This document shows, piece after piece, positions 1 to 9,267 of a DNA stretch of 64,000 nucleotides. The notes beneath the pieces were generated by a model. The model was not told the DNA's origin and did not search any database. It worked only from the letters and a program-made list of their open reading frames with translations. Every line of letters starts with the position of its first letter. Position 1 is the stretch's first letter. The position numbers and the translations under genes were made by a program. This DNA is from Karalla daura (Eukaryota; Chordata; Actinopteri; Chaetodontiformes; Leiognathidae), in the NCBI GenBank assembly GCA_029224185.1, contig CM055189.1, positions 2,833,840-2,897,839 of the forward strand, written 5' to 3'.

Positions 1-111
1 GTTTGTTAACATGCATGAGAAACTGTAGAGAAGTAAAGTAAAGAGAAAACTTTTGCACGAGAATTCTGAGATAACTGTTTTGCAGTGGAATAATAAAGAT
101 GTTGAAATCAC

Positions 112-2136
112 CTGTTCATCCTCCTCTTCCTCAGTCTTCACAGATACAGCATCGAAGGTGACCTGGGTGGTGTCCACCTCCTCCTGGCTGCTCCTCAGCT
201 CCTCCTGCTCCTCTTTAATGTGAGGCAGCTCTGCTGGATCCTGCTGCTCAGGTGGAACCTGGTCTTTATGCACCAACAGCTGCTGAACATCTGCAGAGAG
301 CAGTCAAACACACACAGGCTTTATTACACTGTCCTGGTGACCACAACCTCATGACACTGTCTCACTCTGATCCTCTCAACAACAAACAACCATTTAAGCG
401 ACAGAACTAATCAGTCAGAAAGGAGGAGAAGACCTCGGATCACTACACTCCTGTTATAGATGCTCAGGTTACACCTAGCAAAGAGTTCTCCTCAAACACT
501 GGCTCATTAGGCTGTGTTGACCTGGCTTCATGCACCATCATGACATTGCATTCCTGTCTGGAGCTCCAGAGACAGCTCTGACAGTTCCTGTAGTACATCA
601 TACATGAGTCCTAAGAGTTGGATGTAAAGTGCTTTTCCAGGTCATTGTATCTCACCAGAGTTGCACTGTCACATGCAGAATCCTCTGCTGCATGTGTATC
701 ATGCCTGTGGAGGGCAGGATAGTTTCTCCACACAGCTTCAGCTGTTCTGAGACTAGATGCCCCCCATCTGTTGTCCACTGCTCCAATTTGACAACTCAAT
801 GTCGTATCCCTCAGCACTTTCTTTGACTCCGCTCAATTTTTCTTTGATGTTCTGCACAGTTCATAAAGTGAGTTGGTTGCAATTTCTTTCTTCACATCAC
901 CAACTGCAAGTTCAAGTAGATGTGTCACAATGTTTGGGAAGTGGGTTTGTAGTCAAATTACAAAAGTGGGACGTTAACCGGGCTTTTAAGCAAGTTGTGG
1001 AATCACCAGTTACTATCCTCCCTGTCTTAGGGACCAAGTCAAGAGGAAGATGTTGTGTTGTGTGTAATACTGACTGATGACTGTACCTCTCAAAAGTAGC
1101 TCTGTAGGCTGGTCCATGAAGATCACACTTCCATCTATACCACAGCTATCACTGTGCATTATCTTTAAGACCTACATAAATGTGTAAATTTGTTTCTGAC
1201 TGATATACATTTTTTACAGTGCCAAAGCAATTGAGAAAGATCATTGCAATGATACTGACTCTTTATTTGGGAAACAGATCTAGTTTAGAGACATGTGTAG
1301 ACAGTTTTGGGATAGATAACAACGTGAGAGCTCATTTTTCCCCACAAAGTTTGTTGTTGGTTGTCATTGATCCATCAGACGAGAGACATTGAAAAAGAGG
1401 GGCCGAAAAGAAGGCAAATATCATAGAGATAAAAGCAGAGCAAATGTGCCAGGGAGAGGTATAGAGCCAAGTTTATCACTATAAACAATATTGACCTGTA
1501 TCTGTATGAGCTGTAAAGCTGGAGCTCACTGCTGCTCAACAAACTACCTGTTCTAGAGCTGAACACCTGGACTGTCTGCAAGCCATGATCAATCCATAGT
1601 AGCGACAGTCAGACCTCCTCAAGCTTTTGTTTTGGCATTTTTGATTACTGACAGCGTGAATTTGTTGGTTAAGCTAAAGATTTAGCCAAATATTTAGGTA
1701 TTTAACTAAATATTTAGTTTGACCCTGAATATTTCGTTTTAAAATTTGTATTGATATTTAACATTTATATGTAACATTTAACATGTAGAACTGACTATTT
1801 AACAAATTCCTAAGTTAACAGATCTTAAAAAAGTGACTTTCAAAAATTAAAACGACTTATTCAAACAGTTTTTTTCCAGCATGAGTCGTTTTGTAAACGG
1901 ACACATCTGCAGCGCAGAGTCCCGCCAGACTCTCAGAGGTCATAACGCCAGGAGTTAAACTCACCTAGTCTGTGTAAGCGCACATCGGGTTTGAGAACAG
2001 CGTCCAGGAGCGTCTGTTGTCTGCAGAGCTGCTCCTCGTACTCCACCATGGTTCCTTCAAACAGCTTCAAGATGTCTTCAGCAGCTGCAGCCAGACGCTG
2101 CTGCACCGCAGCTCTCAGAGCCTCCAGCCGGGACAT
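112..2136 (-). CDS. Gene A: C2H2 zinc-finger gene, 5' part only (exons 1 and 2)
   Basis: Two minus-strand exons of the array's standard gene. Exon 1 is 1965-2136, from the ATG of MSRLEALRAAV to CTAG|GTGAG (172 nt, phase 1). It encodes the helical N-terminus with ILKLFEGTMVEYEEQL and LKPDVRLHRLG. Exon 2 is 112-290 (179 nt), entered at CTCTGCAG|ATGTTCAGCAG and left at GAACAG|GTGATTTC. It encodes DVQQLLVHKDQVPPEQQ, the sumoylation-like IKEE motif and the acidic TEEEEDEQ tail. The finger exon must lie beyond the left edge. No stop or frameshift is seen, so the gene is probably intact. Membership of the teleost zinc-finger family whose N-terminus resembles MSKVQMLRALV is from memory of that family; DNA binding is inferred because no finger is in view. 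Confidence 0.8.
291..1964 (-). other. Intron 1 of gene A
   Basis: About 1.7 kb between exons 1 and 2 of gene A. It contains an AT-rich stretch near 1660-1860 (TATTTAG-like words) that recurs in intron 1 of gene C near 11590-11780, indicating shared ancestry of the introns. No coding signal on either strand. Confidence 0.6.
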
Positions 2137-2230
2137 GACGTTGATACACACACATATATACACACAACAACAATCTCTCTCTCTCTCTCTCTCTCTGCAA
2201 ACTCCGACCTCTGGTTTTAGCAGGTTATTG

Positions 2231-2310
2231 CGGTGCGTTCCATTCGCCCCGGAAGTCGATGTGAGGAGGACGTGACGTCACACTCTCGCTTACCCACTGT
2301 TTCCGGGTAC
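2231..2310. promoter_or_regulatory. Promoter module of gene A (ETS + CRE)
   Basis: Upstream of exon 1 lies GCGTTCCATTCGCCCCGGAAG, followed by the palindrome TGACGTCA at 2273-2280 and TTTCCGGGTA. CCGGAAG is an ETS-type core and TGACGTCA a perfect CREB/ATF site. The same block precedes most genes of the array. A (CT)n tract lies between it and the ATG. TATA-less, housekeeping-like promoter activity is inferred. Confidence 0.6.
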
Positions 2311-2599
2311 AGATTTCCAGCCGGGACGTGACGCTGACACAAACGCACTGTTATGGCACTCCGTTTTTGACATCAAATGTACCACACACGCGCTGCCGAC
2401 ACAGTAATGATAGACGCGCATTCTAAGACTTTACAAACCTCGTACGGCAGGAAAACGACATGCTCCCGTGCCTAGCGCAGCTCTCACTAAAATTACATGC
2501 TCAGTTACATGGATATAAGGGAGCGTTAACCAATACATTTGTTTTTTGCAACAATAAGTTGTACATATTTTTTACACATATCATGACGTTTGCTATATG

Positions 2600-2775
2600 G
2601 CTCTTATACACACAACAAGAAAAAGCTCTCTCTTTCTCTCCGTATGTGTAACTGTAAACTCCGATTTCTGGTTATATGGTGCGTTCCATTTACCCCGGAA
2701 AGCGATGTGTGGGGGAAGTGACGTCACACGCGCGCAACCCATTTACCCATTGTGTTTCCGGGTATAGCTTGTGAG
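2600..2775. promoter_or_regulatory. Second copy of the ETS + CRE promoter module
   Basis: A second complete module: an ACACAACAAG and CTCTCTC stretch, then TTCCATTTACCCCGGAA, TGACGTCA at 2719-2726 and TTTCCGGGTATAG. No minus-strand exon 1 follows it toward gene A. A decayed plus-strand exon 1 lies on its right side, so it looks like the remaining promoter of a lost divergent gene pair. Confidence 0.55.
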
Positions 2776-2821
2776 TATCAAATGTTGACAAAGTTTGTTT
2801 TCTTCGGAGCTGGAACATGCC

Positions 2822-2896
2822 ATGAGCACAGAGCTGTTTGAAGGAACCATGTTAGAGTACGATGAGAAGCTCTGTGGACAACTTTCTTACCATTAG
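2822..2896 (+). pseudogene. Relic plus-strand exon 1 (25 codons)
   Basis: On the plus strand an ATG opens MSTELFEGTMLEYDEKLCGQ and stops at TAG after SYH. The core LFEGTMxEYxEKLC is the exon-1 signature of the minus-strand genes, here in the opposite orientation and shortened. No donor site or downstream spacer or finger exon follows in this orientation. It is read as the remnant of a divergent partner gene. Confidence 0.55.
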
Positions 2897-3291
2897 GGTA
2901 TAGTGACTGGCACCCCCCAGCATGTGACCTCCTTAACAGGACCGTATATGTTACAGGGAGGAAAATGAAATATGGAAATTTATTGGCAAATTTGGACATT
3001 CCCTTGACAATGTCAACTATCATTCATTTTACACGAGCAAGCAAACAATATGTACAGACTCCACAACTCAACTCTCACAAAAAAACCCTGACAGGCGAAA
3101 AAAAATGGAAGAAACCTCAGGATGAGAGACAGAAGAGGGGATCATCACCCAGGCAGGCGAGCAATGACAGCACAGTATACAGGGATCAATGGTTTGATGG
3201 TTAACAATTTACATTTTAGTCTTAAGGCCAAATGAGTCCACAGACCTCCCCTTCTAGTTTTGGTCAACACAAGCTGCTGTGTTCTCATCAT

Positions 3292-6200
3292 TCAGTGTTC
3301 CAAACCCACGCTCTGTGATTTAGTTTCTGTGTGTTTCAGCTGATGCTTGTGGCGACCATATTTGCTTTTAAAAGACTTTTTACAGATGGAACATGGGAAG
3401 GGTTTTTCTCTCAAGTGAGTGAGTGAATGGTTAGCCAGAAAAGATTTCAATCTAAACTTTGCGCCACAGACAGAACAGCTGAAGGGTTTTTCCCCTGTGT
3501 GGAGCATCATGTGCAATTTCAGGAAACGCTGAAGTCTAAACTGTTTTCCACACTCTGAGCAGTGAAACGGCTTCTCTCCTGTGTGGATCTTCTTGTGTGC
3601 TGCCAGGATGTTGCCTTGTCGAAACTGTTTTCCACACTCTGAGCAGTGAAACGGCTTCTCTCCCGTGTGGATCCTCATGTGTATTGCCAGGGCTCTGAAT
3701 AATCTAAACTGTTTTCCACACTCTGAGCACTGAAACGGTTTCTCTCCTGTGTGGATCCTCATGTGTAATGTCAGGGATCCTCGTTCTCTAAACTGTTTTC
3801 CACACTCAGAGCATTGAAACGGCTTCTCTCCTGTGTGGATCATCATATGTTTTTTGAGGGCAGACTCTCGGCTAAACTGTTTCCCACAATCTGAGCAGGA
3901 AAACGGCCTTTCACCCGTGTGGATTTTCGTGTGTTCCATCAGGGAACGATGAGATTTAAACTGATATCCACACATGGCACAATGAAATGGCCTTTCTTCT
4001 ATGTGGACGCTCCTGTGACCTCTCAGGGATTTCTTAGATCTAAACCCTTTCCCACACTGTAGGCAGTGAAATGGCCTTTCTTCTGTTTTTTCGCCTTGTT
4101 CCTCCTGATGTCCCTGGAGGCCTGATCTGCTGGATTCACACGAAGTTCCTCCCTCTAAAACGCTTGTCCCCACAGCCTGAGGAAACTGTACAGACTGAGG
4201 TTTCTAGAATAAGATAAAAGAAGTTAAACTTAGACAAATGACAATTGAAGAGCATCAGTGAAAGAAAGTTTTGAGTTCATGGACATGCACAGAAAACTAT
4301 CTATACTATCTAAACAATAGACAAATAAAGCAAAAGTACAACTTTTACAAATGAAGGATTCTGAAGTAACTGTTTTGAAGTGGAATAATGAAAGATGTTC
4401 AAATCACCTGTTCATCCCCCACTTCTTCTATCTTCACAGATAAAACAGTGAAGGTGAACTGCGTGGTGTGCACCTCCTCCTGGCTGCTCCTCAGCTCCTC
4501 CTGCTCCTCTTTAATGTGAGGCAGCTCTGCTGGATCCTGCTGCTCAGGTGGAACCTGGTCTTTGGGTTTCTATAACAATATAAGAGGTTTTTTTTTTTAA
4601 AGAGTAAAAAGTTAAACTTGTATCAGTCCCACGGTAGATCAATGTCAATACAAGAGCATTAGTGAAAGAAATTTTTGAGTTTATGAGTTCAAGAACATAC
4701 ACAGAAAACTATATAGAAATAAAGCAAAAATACAACTTTTGTTGATGAAGGATTTTGAAGTGATGGTTTGGAGTGGAATAATGAAAGATGTTGAAATCAC
4801 CTTTTCATCCTCTTCTTCTTCTTTCTTCACATATATACTCTCTACAACCTGAAGAAGCTGTAAAGGCTGAGGTTTCTAGAATAAGATAAGAGAAGTTAGA
4901 CCTTTATCTGTCCCACAGAGGAGGAATGACTATAGAAGAGCACCAATGAAAACCAAGAAAAGCCAACATTTTTAATTGAAGTGAGGCGACTGTTTTGCCA
5001 TAGAATAATAAAAGATGTTGAAATCACCTGTTCATCCTCCTCTTCCTCAGTCTTCGCAGATACAGCAGTGAAGGTGACCTGGGTGGTGTCCACCTCCCCC
5101 GGGCTGCTCCTCAGCTCCTCCTGCTCCTCTTTAATATGAGGCAGCTGTGCTGGATCCTGCTGCTCAGGTGGAACCTGGTCTTTATGCACCAACAGCTGCT
5201 GAACATCTGCAAAGAGCAGTCAAACACACACAGGCTTTATTACACTGTCCTGGTGACATCCAAACCACAACCTCATGCCACTGTCTCACTCTGATCCTCT
5301 CAACAACAAACAACCACCATTCAAGTGACAGAACTAATCAGCAGGTTTTTTTCACTGCTCATGAACTGTCAATAAAGAGGAGAAGACCTCTGATCACTAC
5401 ACTCCTGTTAGATATAGTATGCCCACAATGCTGTGCATAACCACCTGCCGGGCCAAGTCAGGCTGGGTATTATCAGAGACACCAGTGCATCAGTGCGAGT
5501 TGCGTTGCTGGCCAACTCAACTTATTTCATAGTTTGATCTCTGCAGTATTTCCCAAACAACCCTGTTTTTCAGTAGTATTTCATTTCATTGCCTCTGGCC
5601 TCTTATGAACGACCCTTTTCTCCTTGCTGTGGCAAACAGCCACATACACAGGATCAAAATGATCATCCCCTCAATTTCCACCATTGTGTGCGTATCGTTG
5701 TTGTTTTTCTTCCCCCTACTTTTATCCGACGATCAGAGGTGGACTGTAAACTTGTCATGGGGAATCCAAAGCAGCGACTCCAAAGTTAGCAAATCTTGTT
5801 GTAACATTGCCAAAAAGTGACTTCACTTTGTTCAAACCACTTATTCAAACAGTGTTTTATGCTGAAAGTGTCAATACGGCTGTGCTGTTATTTTCAGGTC
5901 GAGTAGACACATCGGCACCGCAGTGTGAAGCCCCGCTCCCACCGCCTGTAGAGCTGCCACTGGCGACTCAACGTGAGTGACCACGGTCGCTCAAGTCGCC
6001 ATGGATGCGACTCCCGCATGGCTAAAGGCCCGTGCAAGCTTCAGGGCTCTGGCCGCGAGCCCTACAAAGCAGCCAAGCGGCGCAACCACGGGGTGCCGCG
6101 CGGCCTGTCTTGTGCCGCCCAAAATTTGAGACCTTGCGGCTTTGGTCGCGACGGTCGCGCAAGCCCCTGTCGAACTCGCGACACCAGGAGGTGCAGTCAA

Positions 6201-6736
6201 AAGTCCGGAGCTCAAAACCCTGTCGACAACCGGGTTTTTTTCTACCACGAATAAGAAGTGTTTGTTGTTGTTGTTATGGACACTTAGACGAAAGACTGGT
6301 TGAGGAAGTCCGCTACTACAGCCACCTCTATAATCCAGCCCTGTTAGAGTACAAAGACGGTTTCCGCTGTGCAAACTCAGAGCGTGAGATAGCACAGACG
6401 CTAGGGCGAGAGGAGCGTGTGTCGCCGAAATACTAGGATCAGAGATGTTTATGACTCGTTCCTGTTCGTCAGGCATGTGTACACATTTGTACTGCCCATT
6501 GTGGTGGCGAATAACATTACAGAGCTCGGAAGTCCGCGGGAAGCAGGGTGCATGCTGCATGCGAGCCGCAAACCGCGTGGACGCAGAACCTTGCACGGGA
6601 CTTTAATTTGACTGTTTCACAGATGTCACAGGGTCGGCAAATTAAACTCACCTAGTCTGCGTAAGCGCACTACGGGTTTAAGAACAGCATCCAGGAGCTT
6701 TTCTTGTTGACTGAGCTTTTCCTCGAACTCCACCAT
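3292..6736 (-). CDS. Gene B: C2H2 zinc-finger protein, 9 fingers, tripled spacer exons
   Basis: Predicted nuclear DNA-binding protein of 470 aa. Exons: 1 (6652-6736), 2a (5028-5206), 2b (4801-4875), 2c (4408-4569), 3 (3292-4203). All junctions are GT/AG and the phases fit. Exon 3 holds nine C2H2 fingers from HCLQC to PCSIC joined by TGEKPF linkers, ending SQSVGLEH. Exon 1 is degenerate: the ancestral start is ACG, about 29 nt are missing and an in-frame TGA precedes the helix, so I start at the internal ATG of MVEFEEKL. The spacer is unusual. Exon 2b encodes KPQPLQLLQVV then VKKEEEEDEK, and exon 2c begins KPKDQVPPEQQ; both are hybrids of exon 2 and exon 3 borders. Closest relative is gene C. 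The start choice is the weakest point, and a reduced N-terminus may mean altered function. Confidence 0.72.
5880..6620 (+). pseudogene. MADF-like (Myb/SANT-like) coding fragment antisense in intron 1 of gene B
   Basis: A CpG-rich block on the plus strand. The frame ending at 6436 reads HLDERLVEEVRYYSHLYNP, then EYKDGFRCANSEREIAQTLG from about 6281. Pattern and spacing resemble the MADF domain (LIEEV...P.LYD....YKD......W.EIA..LG) of Adf-1-like proteins and of some DNA transposons, although the usual Trp before EIA is Glu here. A shifted frame continues RIRDVYDSFLF, so it is broken. A near-identical copy sits in gene C. Family assignment is from pattern memory only. Confidence 0.4.
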
Positions 6737-6931
6737 GGTTCCTTCAAGCAGCTCCAAGATGTCTTCAGCAGCTGCAGCCAGACGCTGCCTTCAGCCGGGA
6801 CGTGACACTGATGCACACGTACACACTCACACAACAACAACTACTACTACAACAACAAGCTCGCTCTCTCGCTCGCTCGCGCTCTCACACACACACTCTC
6901 TCTGCAAACTCCAACCTCTGGTTTTAAAGTT

Positions 6932-7419
6932 TATTGTTGTTCGTGTCCGTACCCGATCTGTGCTCTGTGTCCGCGCATACGCAGTTTGTGTTTTCTGGTC
7001 CGAGTGTTCACGACAATGCCCAATTCGGCTCTTGCGGTTTGTTTACCTTCCATTACCCAAGAGTGGTGCGAAAGAGACTTAGAGCAGAGCCTCTCAGCTA
7101 GAGAGCCATCTTACTGATGAAACTTTATAACATTTCTTTGTAGTTTTAGTGTTTTATTCATTATAGAATTACTTTTGAATTTTATTAAGCACTGCGGGAA
7201 TATATTTCCACAGGAGAAAGATCTACTGTGGTGTCTGTGAAGAAGCTGAGACGGGTGAGAGAAAATTTTATAGTAACATAATTTGAAAAGCTAGCAACTG
7301 CCGTAACTCAACAGGAACGAATCGGGCAAGCAAACCGTCCTTTTTCCTGAAACGCGATCAAACGTTTGTGCGCATGTGCAGTATACACAGAGCAGAGATT
7401 GAGTACTTCCGCCCAGATC
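6932..7419. mobile_element. Probable insertion between exon 1 of gene B and its promoter
   Basis: In sister genes the promoter runs TCTGGTTTTA-CAGGTTATT-GTGCGTTCCATT without interruption. In gene B about 490 bp separate GGTTTTAAAGTTTATTGTTG from GGGTTCCATTTACC. The two inner ends share words in inverted orientation (CCGATCTG and GCTCTGTGT near 6950-6975; their complements near 7385-7420), suggesting a small terminal-inverted-repeat element. The target duplication was not resolved and no coding capacity was seen. Confidence 0.35.
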
Positions 7420-7420
7420 G

Positions 7421-7520
7421 GGTTCCATTTACCCCGGAAGGCTATGTGAGGGGAAGTGACGTCACACACACGCAAACCATTTACACAATGTGTTTCCGGG
7501 TGTAGATGCTAAATATCAAA
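7421..7520. promoter_or_regulatory. Displaced promoter module of gene B
   Basis: TTCCATTTACCCCGGAAGG, then TGACGTCA at 7457-7464 and TTTCCGGGTGTAG. This is the same ETS + CRE module as in the other genes, here about 700 bp from the usable gene B start because of intervening sequence. A plus-strand exon-1 relic lies directly to its right. Confidence 0.55.
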
Positions 7521-7609
7521 CGTTAACGAAGTTTGTTATCTTAGGAGCTGGAAAACGCCATCAGCACGAAGCTCGGAGACACGGAGACAAAGAGCTGTTT
7601 GAAGGAACC

Positions 7610-7657
7610 ATGGTAGAGTACAATGAGCAGCTCTGTCGACAACAAAACAAACCTTGA
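7610..7657 (+). pseudogene. Relic plus-strand exon 1 (16 codons)
   Basis: After GAGCTGTTTGAAGGAACC an ATG opens MVEYNEQLCRQQNKP and stops at TGA. It matches exon 1 of the minus-strand genes (FEGTMVEYEEQLCRQQ) on the opposite strand. ACCGGAAGTGC follows, corresponding to the KPEVR end of exon 1, but the frame is lost and no donor remains. Confidence 0.55.
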
Positions 7658-7659
7658 GA

Positions 7660-8580
7660 CCGGAAGTGCTCTTACATATGGCGGGTGAGGTAACTTTCTG
7701 TCATTGTGACCTGCATATAACAGCACAGTAGTAGTACCATAACAAAGTCAGATTCACTGCCAGGTGGTTCTCTATGGTTCTACAACTCAGTTACACTGTT
7801 GTGCTTCATCCTCTTTTGTTGTTCTTACAGTAATTCAGTAATTGCAGGATAATAGTTTTCATATTGACACTTACTGTAGCTTTTATTACCAGCTAAGTAA
7901 ACTACTACTTTGAATTATATCAAACTGCAAGTGTAATTGGCACTTTTCCACTTTTTCTAAACATGTGAAGAATACCTTTTTGGCTCACAGTGCAGCCATA
8001 TTTTCACGTTTTTGTTGTTTCTCTTCAAGGGTGAGATGAGGAATGGATCACTGAGTCACTGAAAATATTTTTGTCATGTTTATAACACTGACTATGGGAT
8101 GGTCCTCTGTCTGATTTGTTTTTAAGACTAATGCAAACCGCAGCTTTCAATAAAAGCAAAATGAATTCTAGGAGCCTGCTGTTGTTTTAAGGAATCAAGA
8201 TGCTATGAATGGGACAATGGGAAGCCACTTGTCCGTCTCTCACAATACCTGGACAATAACATGCTGGTGACACTGAATTTTTATTTACAATCTACTAGCA
8301 AACACATAGCGTGTAAAGAATAGATTCCCTGATCCGTCAGCCTTAAATCCGAGAAGTAGTTTTAAATTAATGTTATGTTCAGTGACAGACTGGTCATAGG
8401 GAAACATGGGAAAATGCCACAACAGCTGTGTAGAGTCGAAGTCCTGTTCATGTTGCCAGAAAAAGGAAAAAAAACTTTTACTATTGCAGTATTGTGACTG
8501 GCATCACCCTGAATGTGAGTGACCTCTTTAACATGACCGTACATGTTAAAGAGAAGAAAATAAAATATAAGCATAAATAT
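7660..8580. other. Spacer between units B and C
   Basis: No gene seen. The stretch 7890-7975 reappears at 13000-13110 and 8210-8520 reappears at 13975-14250, so it is part of the roughly 5.8 kb tandem unit carrying genes B, C and D. Confidence 0.6.
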
Positions 8581-8585
8581 GGAAA

Positions 8586-9160
8586 TTTATTTTCAAGCTT
8601 GCACATCCTTGACAATTTCAGCTATCATTCATTTTACAAGAGCAAGCAAACAATATGTACACAGTGGTGACATAGTAAAAACCCCCGTCCGCAGAAAAAC
8701 CCTGACAGGGGAAAAGAAATGGAAGAAACCTCAGGATGAGAGACAGAGGAGGGGATCATCACCCAGCCAGGCAAGCAAAGACACAAGAGTATACAGAGAT
8801 CTATGGTTTGATGGTAGAGAGATAATGGAAAGGGGGTGTGAAAGGGAAAGAGAGAAGAGAGTGAGGAAAGAGCAGAAAACAGGGATCGCAAGAGGAAAGA
8901 GAGAAAAGTTGACCTATAGCAGCATATCTAGGACCTAAGGTCTAACTATAGGCCCCTTCAAGATGGAGGGTTTTAAGCCTTCTCGTGAAGGTAGAGCAGA
9001 TGTCTGCTTCAAGGACTGAGACTGCCAGATGGTTCCACAGGAGAGGGCCTCAGTAACTGGAAGATCCGTCTCCAAATCTGGATTTAGAGATTGTTGGAAC
9101 CACAAGAAGACCTGCAATCAGAGCATCTTAGTGGGGTTGAACTGAATTCTTTATGGTATT
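8586..9160 (-). mobile_element. LINE-like 3' end forming the 3' flank of gene C
   Basis: On the minus strand 8938-9150 encodes GLLVVPTISKSRFGDGSSSY, then GPLLWNHLAVSVLEADICST and FTRRLKTL. This is the typical C-terminal tail of fish LINE reverse transcriptases (VPR.SK.R.G.R.F....P.LWN.LP......TFKRRLKT). The sequence down to TTTATT at 8586-8591 (AATAAA on the minus strand) carries the CCTGACAGGGGAAAA...GAAACCTCAGG block shared with other 3' flanks. It lies in the orientation of gene C and can supply its poly(A) signal. The exact clade (L2/Rex1-like) is uncertain. Confidence 0.6.
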
Positions 9161-9267
9161 CTTTATGGTACAGGACGCCGGGGGTAGAGAAGCCAGAACA
9201 GGACAGATATGACCTCCCCTTCTAGTTTTGATCAACACACAAGCTGCTGTGTTCTGGATCTCTTCAG

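Noticed and set aside
1660..1860. AT-rich repeats with TATTTAG words as a possible origin or matrix-attachment site
   Set aside because: The same composition occurs in the sister intron near 11590-11780 and is explained by shared intron ancestry; no specific motif.
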